Of a DNA stretch of 11,458 nt, positions 1 to 7,773 are shown piece after piece. The stretch is taken from contig UZAE01001801.1 in NCBI GenBank assembly GCA_900617975.1, positions 1 through 11,458 on the forward strand, in the 5' to 3' direction. Position 1 is the first letter of the stretch; the number at the start of each line of letters is the position of its first letter. This stretch comes from Rodentolepis nana. Its lineage: Eukaryota; Platyhelminthes; Cestoda; Cyclophyllidea; Hymenolepididae. A program made the position numbers and the translations under genes. The notes below the pieces were generated by a model. The model saw only the letters and a list, made by a program, of their open reading frames with translations. It had not been told where the DNA came from and made no database searches.

Positions 1-3000
1 CCCCCTCCACCTCTCTCACCCCCAGCCTCTTTATGACGGGCTCGCATTTGCATGATATCAATTATCAATATCCTTCACATCTGCTGGTGCTTGGTTAATA
101 TTCAAAGCACTTTAATTTCAATTCATTCTTTGTTATTCGAGTTTTTCATCCCTTCTCTCTAGCTTCCTCAAAGTTTAACAGCTGCGGAACATCACATTTG
201 TGATCACTCTCGAACCTGCATTCTTGATCTTGGTTCTGCAGCTTTTGATGTCAAGTTTATTTATTGATCACACAGTCCCTTTTCTTAATTTATTATCCAT
301 GACTGAATAGTGCAGACGTACTTCACTTCGCCATGGATGTTATTAATCAACAGCTATTCCATAGTATTGCACGCAGACACTGAACAAGAAAGCAGTATTT
401 ACCGTATTCGATGACTAACCACTAACAAAATAAGACTCTTGAAAACCCCTTTTTAAGTTGCTTAATTTTTCTACCACTGTTTATGTATAGAATGTTCTCA
501 CTTCTGATCTTAGGTCACAGCTATTCGTTAGACTTACTTTGCATAATAAAACTGTGTAAGGTATATATTTTGTATTTTTATTTAATAACGAGTAAATAAG
601 TCCGGTTTTTGTTTGTTATCGTGATAGATATGATAACTTGAGTAATTTTCTTTCCCTGTCGTTAGACGTTTCCTGATTGTCCATCTTTTAACCCTTATAA
701 TTTAGATACTGTACTAAAAAGCGATAAGGTCTTGGCATATTTACTCTGGAACTTTTGTACGCTCTTCTCACTGTGCTGCATGTAGAAGGTACTAGATACC
801 ATCCAATGGTGGAAAAGGATTAGTTCTAACTTTCTTTGGAAAAGCATTTTTTCATTTACTCTTGTGTACCTTCTGTCAATCCTTAGTAATTGGGGTAGCG
901 TAATCAGTAAGATAATTACCATCATAATACTCTTCAGCGGACACGAGGTACTTTATTAAAAAAGATAATCTACATTCTTCCAGACACAATCAACGTTTAT
1001 GCCAAACCCCGCATGTTCCATAAAGGTTGTTGTGCTTTTCACAGCTTCCCTCATTTCGCTAAGTGAATGCATCGAACACTTCTCTGTAGAATTTTCGTAG
1101 AAAGTTTCTTAGACCATCTTTACTAACGAGTTAAGCTAAAAGTCACGAGCTTGAGGAAGTAAGATGAGAATTGAGCTGAAATTTCGTTGTTATTGTATGA
1201 TTTGAAATAGAAATTTTTCAGTAAAAAATCTACCCATTGTCTTGGTAGGGAATACCCTTTTTCGTCAGCACTTTGAACCAAATATCCACCTTTTACCGTT
1301 TTCTTCACCTAACCACAAAGTAAATACTTTGCATAAAGGTGAATATATATTTTCACCGTAAATCGTAAGTTAGCTGATCCAGACCAACTCCTTTGACAAA
1401 ATCATTGACCGCGAAAGTGGATTCTGTCAAATCACTTTTCAAGGCGCCCAAAAATAGATAACTTCTCCTTCAGTGAAACATGGTTGCTAGTTTAACCATC
1501 GTAATTCCCAGAACTAGTTTTACACTAGTTTGAGATAAGCCTAGTTGGGGCTTTTAGAGTGCCTCAATTATGTAATTATTTGATAGCCTTAGCTACCTTA
1601 TATCACACCTTTCTTCCATAGCTCTTTGTGATTGCCACTATGTGTGCAAATATCCTCAACAAGAAACCAGGGGTCATTTTAAGACCACATTTTGGTGGTA
1701 GTAGTAGTGGTTTCCCACCTCGGATGACTCATCGAATAATAGTACCCACATTCCATTCAAAAGCAAACCACACCAATGATTGGTGATATAAGTTAGGCCT
1801 GGGTCCCACGTAGTGAAAATTATTCCCTTGATTTATGAGATATTAATCCCACTAGGCCAATATGGGGAAACAATCTCACCAATTATTGCCTAGAATGAGA
1901 GCATATGGATGCCCCTAATAAATCGACCCACTCAACTATTCCAACCTACAATGACGAGTAGAAAGCCACCATTTGAATAAGAACACAAAGCAGGATAAGA
2001 TGAAAATAAATAGGGAAGTTAGATGGGCTATGTTAGTTGAACAAACAAGGAGTTGGATGTACATGCCAAAGGAATAAATTTAAAAATATCTTGAAGAGGA
2101 GAGAGAAGGATCAACTATTTGGCAAGAATGTCCATATTCAATGAGAATTCGAGCGAATAGCAAAGTATCCGCCTCGGAGCTTTCCTCTATTACCTTAAGA
2201 AACACTTATTCAGTTGTATGCACTACTAAAATAATGCTAACTACATCGTTCTGATCTTGAAAATTTAGAGCAAAAAGCACTAAACTGAGCAGTTGGCTCT
2301 GGGTGTGGTGAACACTAATTTAAACCAGAAAAATGATGAAATAATGAAATTTGGACGCTGGAGTAAGTGACAACTTTTGCAACCTGAACTCAATAGTCTC
2401 TTAACCGACATTTCATTGCTTTACTGTTTTCTCTCCTCACAATCAAAGGTCACATGTGGTACCCTCTCCGTGGATTTGTGTACCTTCGTGAATGATGAGC
2501 ATACTTATTATAAGACTACTCGGCGCATGAATTGCCATTATGGGCATTTTCCCACTTTTAACTAATCTAAAATAAGTAGAACATATTCTTCCGTTCGCAG
2601 TCAAGCGCGACAAACTGATCAGTGGATAACGAGTAAGATCTGTGGATTAAGTTACTGATGGATCAATTATAATCAACAACAATCTATGTGGACTTCTGGC
2701 ATTTTTCCAGCATTCCACATCATTCTTCGAAAATTTTTGGTAAGTTTTAAAATAGTCCGAACAATCAATAAAATCTGGTGTTTTCTGGCTTGTTTAAAAT
2801 GTTGGCAGATAAGCCGTCAAGGTCATTCTTAATTTGCCCATTAATTAAATACTCTAGATGCATTATTTCTCAAGCCAAACTACTTTACGAACTCCATTCG
2901 ATAGCGAATAAGTATACATTTTGGTAGTGGAAAATACACCCATGGCTCTGTTAGAACGCACACCTGAAGAGTCGCAACTTTCTTCTTAAAGGGCAACGTT

Positions 3001-3208
3001 TTAACCAATATGCGCAACATGATACATTAGAATCCCTTCCTCTGGAACTGGTTTTTCGAGAACTTTTCATCCACATGAATAAAATCTCGCCAGCACTGCG
3101 TCACCCAACTAACCAATCTTCTGCATCTAAGGTAAACACAGAGTTGCAATATTTTAACAGTACTGAGTTCTTCGCTGGAAAAAATCATTATTATACATTA
3201 TATCATTG
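1..3208. other. AT-rich intergenic DNA, no gene supported
   Basis: No open frame shows a family motif, and no tRNA-like or rRNA-like segment is seen on either strand. Local features are a C-rich start (1-28), four CTAGTT(T) copies between 1487 and 1546, a GGTAGTAGTAGTGG run near 1693-1707, and a near-perfect palindrome CACCAATGATTGGTG at 1771-1785. The stretch from about 1680 to 2220 is somewhat less AT-rich and could be an old repeat, but no second copy is present here to prove it. Confidence 0.5.
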
Positions 3209-3214
3209 TTTATT
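3209..3214 (-). terminator. COQ6 poly(A) signal AATAAA
   Basis: The minus strand reads AATAAA about 70 nt beyond the proposed COQ6 stop at 3285, a normal distance for a short 3' UTR. This supports exon 7 being the last exon. The cleavage site itself cannot be seen. Confidence 0.65.
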
Positions 3215-3284
3215 CTACATTCCAAACCTCGGAAATAGAAAAAAATTGTTTCGGAATATGCCAATTACTAAATTCTAAGATCAT

Positions 3285-6235
3285 CTAGAAAAATGAGCGA
3301 AGAGACGGTAACTGGATTCGACCTTTGACTGCTCCTTCAACAAAGAATCGCTAAAACACAAAGAAATTTAATCAAAACATACTACCTAAGTACAATCAGT
3401 AGAGGAGAAAATAGGGGAGACCAACCTTAGCAGGTCCGCAAGCATCAACAAGATCAAGGCCTAGACCTCTCAAACTGAGCAGAGCATCGGAAACCCCAAA
3501 TTTATAACTGAGTCGACGAAGACGGGCTAGATTACTGGAGGCAGGTCCAGAGTACGTTAAGGGTCCACCGAAAACCTCATCCGGTGTGTAAAGGGCTTGA
3601 ATACCCTCAATAAAGACACCCATTGGGAAGACTGAACGTTGACGCTCAGATGTGAATTTTGCAAGGTATTTGGGGCTTGCTAAAAGCATGAGAAATGTGG
3701 TTAAGCTCGGTTACATTGTACAATCTACCATACAACAAATCCTTCTCCTAAAGCAATACTTCTCAAATGAACACAGAAATCGTTGCAACATCGACACATA
3801 GAAAACACTACTTCAAATATAGCCTTCACAAACCCACTCTGGAAAGTCTTAACACTTTAGCAAAAGAGGAAAGGTATATAGGAGTCCCTTTCTTGGGAAA
3901 CTCAAGTTCAGCCATCCTTCTTATTAACAAGAGTTGATCATTTTGGTTAGCCATCCAAGTTACTAGATAAGTACAGATGGATATTGATCTAGAGGCCACT
4001 GACATATTACCCACACACGTTAGTCACCTTTCCATTGGTTCACACAATTTCAAGTAATCGCTTTAGTTTAACCATGACTTACAAGCATGAAATAAGTAGA
4101 CGACAACAATACATTCTTACCAATATCTTCGCCATAAAATAAGGCTTTATTGATCATTTCAGCCAAACAGGCAGCGTCGCCGAAACCCATATTTATACCT
4201 TGGCCAGAAAGTGGTAAAATACGATGAGCAGCATCACTAAAATCAGGAAAATCGACTGCTTAAATCCTGCAGAAGAATAAAATAAGTAAAGATATGGTAA
4301 ATTTACCCAATAAGAGCCACTCGAGGTCCATGATAGAAAGTACAATGGCTAAAGTTCAAAGGAAAGACAGCCCTAGTACCGGGTTGTACGGAGAGGACTT
4401 TGGGTGGATCAAAGGAGGTTTTCTTGTTGGAAACGGCCATCCGAAGAGCCTTGGCAAAGGCTGAGACGACACCTTTGGGATGATAGCAAGGTTGAGACAT
4501 GTGGTTATTCAGCTCGCGCACAAATTCCTCGTCACTAAGGCCCATCAGGCGTTTCGCTTCAGCACGGGTTGTGCTCCAGGTGACGGAACACCTCTGTGGT
4601 CCAAACTATGAAGGTAACAGATAAAATATTGAATGCAATTTTTTCGCCAGCATAGTGATGGAGCGTGTAACAAGTCTAATTTTCTCTTTTAGGCGATTGT
4701 CACCAAATCTAAATCATGAGGAGACAGAGAGCAGAGGAACTTGAACAGTAAAACCGAGATAGGCCAGTTCATCTATCAATAAATAAGTTAATTTATAGCA
4801 CACAGAATAGTTGATCAAAGGTAGAAGGAGAAAATGGAGGACTGAAAAGAAAAAAGATAAAGTAGAAAAATGAAGTCCCCAATCTTTAAAATTTTAACCG
4901 ATTTTGCACGATTTCTGAGATGTGAAAGCCTCATGATTGGAGATAAAGTAGCTTTTGGTTGCCAAGAAGTGCAGATACCATCATGTCACTTAAACTTCAC
5001 ATGAAATACTACCTAGTACAAAATATATAAAACACGTGGTAGATTCACAATTCATATTTGTAAAATAACCTTTGAACGTTACAATCATGAAATCAGGTAT
5101 GAAGCAAGGGGCATATTCCTTCCCGAGTATGGCGCAAAGGGATAGACCAAACAACTAAAAGGCATCAAATATGAATCAAGAGAATAACTTTTATAAGACA
5201 CTTTGATTTCACAAAATATGTTCTATTATTTATCAAATAAATACATCGATTTTTAGGCCATTTTACCATCAAACTGCCAATAGACTGCTGACATAAACCA
5301 AATATAATAAAAATCTTTTAAAAAATAACGTACTGGCAGAAACGCTATTGGACCAGTCTCAGTGAAACGTTGCCAAGCGACCGTATAATCATAATCCTAC
5401 AAACAAGAACAGAATTAATATTATTAGGCTTCCCCAAGTATAAGTAAATGGAAATAACATACAGGATTAAGGTTAAGATTTGCAATGATAGCCGACTGAT
5501 CATGTTGCCAACCGATAGTATGAATTCCTGAAGATCTACGGATTAAAGAATTGTGCCCATCTGCCCCAACAAGCAAGGATGTCTTTATTGTACTCGTTTC
5601 ATTCGAATCGCCTCGAAGAATTGTGAGCTCAGGAAGATCACTATCTGCAAAGGTCTTAGGCAAGTGAAGATCTTTAACAGAAGAATTAAAGATAAATTCG
5701 ACGGAACCCGGGCGTGATTTTGAGCCAGATTCAGCAGCAAGTACTTCCACAGTTTTTAAGAGACTGTCTACAACTAGATCATTCTCTACTATATAGCCCA
5801 TGACGTCCTTTGGATCTGCCCTTTCAAGAAGAAGGTTTGCCGTTGTTCCATTTTCAATTACCTTCATCTTGTGAATGGCCTGAAATCGAGTTTTTTCGAT
5901 TCGATCCCATGCGTTAACGCTTTCAAGTAGGGTTCGACTGATAGGAGTAAGAGCCACAACACGAATGTTGTGATTTTCAGTCTTGATGTACTTTTTCTTA
6001 GGTCCAGCTTCGATTACCAAGATCTTTTTGTTGCGTAACATTGGGTGTAAACCTAATTGTTGAATAGAAATATAAGAAACGTACCTGCAAACGCAGTAAA
6101 ACCGAAGCCGGCCATTCCACCACCAACAACGACTACGTCATATTGGGATTTTAGAGGTTGTGTCGATAGACCACGACACAAATTCCTGACGCGCGCACAT
6201 ACACTACTGGAGGCCCCGCCGATCATACTGAACAT
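3285..6235 (-). CDS. COQ6: Ubiquinone biosynthesis monooxygenase COQ6, mitochondrial; seven exons
   Basis: COQ6 is the FAD monooxygenase that hydroxylates ring carbon C5 of the ubiquinone precursor at the matrix face of the inner mitochondrial membrane. Exons, in minus-strand order: 6235-6085, 6052-5463, 5396-5334, 4605-4307, 4236-4121, 3679-3426, 3350-3285. Joined, they give 1539 nt (512 residues plus TAG) with every intron phase matching. Visible motifs: N-terminal FAD motif GGGMAG (38-43), ILVIEAGP, MGYIVEND (135-142), GADGHNS (213-219), VAWQRF in exon 3, VTWSTT in exon 4, and the second FAD motif GDAAHR followed by GQGINMGFGD (368-388). The arginine-rich, acid-free N-terminus ending near RGLST looks like a mitochondrial presequence. 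The ATG at 6235 is chosen because a TGA lies in frame 18 nt upstream. Human COQ6 is 468 residues; the excess lies mainly near 160-200 and in a roughly 30-residue insertion near 439-469. Exon 7 and the extreme C-terminus are the least certain parts. Confidence 0.93.
3351..3425 (-). other. COQ6 intron 6 (75 bp), weak donor
   Basis: The proposed donor is the non-consensus GTTGGT after GCTAAG, and the acceptor is a strong TTTGTGTTTTAG. Removal joins GPAK to RFFVEGAVKG, which lines up with the C-terminal helix of COQ6 (human LKEQIMAFASK). If the intron is retained, translation adds VGLPYFLLY and stops at 3396. Confidence 0.65.
3680..4120 (-). other. COQ6 intron 5 (441 bp), no other content seen
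   Basis: The donor GTAAGA follows GAAGATATTG, and the acceptor is GCTTTTAG before CAAGCCCC. The codon split G|CA gives GEDI-A-SPKYLAKFTSERQR, matching the position before the conserved ERQR of COQ6. A 62-codon open frame inside (about 3826-4014, minus) has no recognisable motif and is probably chance. Confidence 0.85.
4237..4306 (-). other. COQ6 intron 4 (70 bp) with upstream decoy acceptors
   Basis: The donor is GTAAAT after ATTGG, and the acceptor used in this model is TTTTAG at 4238-4237. The joint is VALIG|DAAHR, the invariant second FAD motif, so the boundary is firm. Two AGs upstream, CTGCAG at 4272-4267 and AAGCAG about 11 nt further on, would both put a stop codon within a few codons. 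Confidence 0.92.
4606..5333 (-). other. COQ6 intron 3 (728 bp), no other content seen
   Basis: The donor GTACGT follows CTG CCA, and the acceptor is CTTCATAG before TTTGGACC. It is phase 0. The joint IAFLP|FGPQRCSVTWST has the same number of residues as the human LPLSDTLSSLVWST segment. The intron is AT-rich; I see no exon, RNA gene or repeat in it. Confidence 0.85.
5397..5462 (-). other. COQ6 intron 2 (66 bp)
   Basis: The donor GTATGT follows AAT CCT, and the acceptor is TTTGTAG before GATTATGATT. It is a phase 0 intron. It joins ANLNLNP to DYDYTVAWQRF, matching the conserved COQ6 order of a hydrophobic beta strand followed by VAWQRF. Confidence 0.88.
6053..6084 (-). other. COQ6 intron 1 (32 bp)
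   Basis: The donor GTACGT follows GCAG, and the acceptor is TTAG before GTTTACAC. Removing 32 bp joins the FAD motif region (GFGFTAFAG) in frame to LHPMLRNKKILVIEAGP, as expected for COQ6. Without removal the first exon runs into a stop within about a dozen codons. Confidence 0.9.
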
Positions 6236-6822
6236 GTGCACAAAGCTAGCGCTTCAGTTAAAAAAGGTATTAAACACATTATTGAAACATTGTAAATTAA
6301 TATCAACTAAACATACAGTGCATTAGTTGCATTATTAAAACATAGCACAACTTCATCAAAAGATTATATTTAGACAATTTTTCTTTCCTTTACTGATCGT
6401 TTGCAAAGCCTGAATATCTTGTCGAAGTATTTTTTTGGATTTATCGGATATAACATATTAAACTCAAATTTTTGTTTTGTAATATTAAATGGTAAAGATT
6501 CAGGTTCGAAGGAAACAAGCAAAAAGGGATTTATTTCAATTTCTATATATACGATTTGATAAATTTAAGCCCAACGCCAAATAGAAGGAAGTGTACGTGA
6601 ATTGTGAAAGATGTCTTATTCAAACCTAAACATCTTGGAAAATTTTGTTAAAACATATAATCAACACAGCAGTTGCATGAAACAAACAAAACTAATAGGC
6701 TAGATATTAGAAAATTGATATTTAAGTTGTTAGCTGTCGAAATTGAGTTTCTACTAGTAGTCAACCTGGCCAGTCTTATCGCTGATAGCTACTTTCGTGG
6801 AAACTATTACAATTTTAAAATC

Positions 6823-6934
6823 TATTTATAGCAAATAGCAACCTTATTAATAGTTATCATTTACCCTTTAGTTGACTTCGGTCTTCAAAGAGGGGAAGAA
6901 TATCAGAGTCTCAAAAAGTCGAAAGGGGGAACGG
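6823..6934 (+). repeat. Dispersed repeat, copy A (in the COQ6/SDHA promoter region)
   Basis: This segment matches 11342-11458 in the same orientation. Two identical blocks anchor the match: CCCTTTAGTTGACTTC (6864-6879) and AGAGGGGAAG (6889-6898), spaced exactly as in copy B. Similarity continues upstream through TATTTATA.CAAAT.GCA and downstream through ATCA.AGT...AAAAGTCG..AGGGGG. There is no coding content, so it is probably a remnant of a short non-autonomous mobile element. The true ends are not visible. Confidence 0.75.
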
Positions 6935-7709
6935 AAAATTATTCACAGATGTAAAAGAGACAGACACGAATTTGGAAAAAAGGTAAAATGAGCACTGCTC
7001 GAATATGATATATAGTGGGGTCATGGCATTTTAAATTCAGAAGTCAAGTGCTGGTTTGTAGGCATTATTTCCTTTGAGAATACGTGGAGTCAAGTCTATC
7101 GCACAAATCAGAATCATAAAATAAGTATTTATCTCGAATTGGCAAGATACAAAATACTCAACAACTACTTTTGTTCCAATCAGTACTTTCAAATTTGGCT
7201 TTATGCTTGAGAGTAACCAATGTTTCTTTTTTAGGCATTAATAATTTCATTTAAATACAGCTTCCAGGTGGCCTATCATGAAAATACAATTTTTTCATCT
7301 TAACCTTTTTCAATACGAATTATCTGAGTTAAGTTTACTGCAATTAAACTTCCTCAGAGACTTTCGAATCACTTCAAAGCTCGTATCTATTGCAATTATA
7401 TTTTAAACCTCTTTACCTATTTATATTAATGATGCTAATTTAGCCAGAGTAATGTAACGCATTTGCAAAACATACTCTAATGCTCGCAATGAAAACCAAT
7501 TTATATGCAAGCTGGAAAACAGATATTAGTATCAATTTTAGTATTGACTGGGTTATATTCCTTTAACCATTTGTAGGCTGCTGAATAAGATGAATATTAA
7601 TTTTTAATATGTAAAATAATTTATTAAACGACACAAATTCTTCTCCAGTAATTGTATTTAATTAAAAATATATATCATTGTTGTTAAATTTTAAATATTT
7701 TGTTTTATT

Positions 7710-7711
7710 AG
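7710..7711 (+). promoter_or_regulatory. Candidate splice acceptor in the SDHA 5' leader
   Basis: TTTTGTTTTATTAG ends at 7711, 62 nt before the SDHA start, and resembles the T-rich acceptors of the introns in this window. It could accept a 5' UTR intron or a spliced leader, since flatworms do trans-splice. No donor partner was identified. Confidence 0.25.
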
Positions 7712-7733
7712 TTTTTTCGTGCTTATTCTTTTA

Positions 7734-7769
7734 ATGGCATCCGAAATTTGCAAACTAGAACAGAATTGA
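7734..7769 (+). other. Possible upstream ORF in the SDHA leader (11 codons)
   Basis: An ATG at 7734 lies in the same TTTAATGGC-like context as the SDHA start. It reads 11 codons to TGA at 7767-7769, ending 4 nt before the SDHA ATG and in a different frame. It matters only if transcripts start or are spliced upstream of 7734. An AG at 7762-7763 could serve as an acceptor that removes it. Confidence 0.3.
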
Positions 7770-7773
7770 ATTA

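Larger units (their letters stand above)
6236..7773. promoter_or_regulatory. Divergent COQ6/SDHA intergenic region
   Basis: This 1,538-bp AT-rich stretch separates the COQ6 and SDHA start codons, which face away from each other, so both promoters should lie here. No long coding frame with family motifs is present. It contains one copy of a dispersed repeat (6823-6934). A TATA-like AATATATATC lies near 7668, about 100 bp before the SDHA ATG, and T-rich AG acceptor-like sites precede both start codons. Core promoter elements cannot be assigned securely in such AT-rich DNA. Confidence 0.5.

Noticed and set aside
205..225. TCTCGAACCTGCA, complement resembling a tRNA B box
   Set aside because: No cloverleaf stems or A box could be placed around it on the minus strand.
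3075..3278. 67-codon open frame, plus strand
   Set aside because: It lies opposite the COQ6 3' UTR and poly(A) signal, has no motif, and has AT-driven composition.
3826..4014. 62-codon minus-strand open frame in COQ6 intron 5
   Set aside because: Including it as an exon is not needed: exons 5 and 6 join in phase directly at the conserved position, and the peptide matches no part of COQ6.
6057..6326. 89-codon plus-strand open frame over COQ6 exon 1
   Set aside because: It is the antisense shadow of the COQ6 presequence and FAD-motif exon.
6779..6804. CTGATAGCTACTTTCGTGG followed by AAAC, hammerhead-like core upstream of repeat copy A
   Set aside because: It recalls CUGAUGA, stem II and GAAA of hammerhead ribozymes, but two core bases are wrong. 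No complementary stem I or stem III partner or cleavage site is found around it. An Infernal search with the hammerhead models would settle it.
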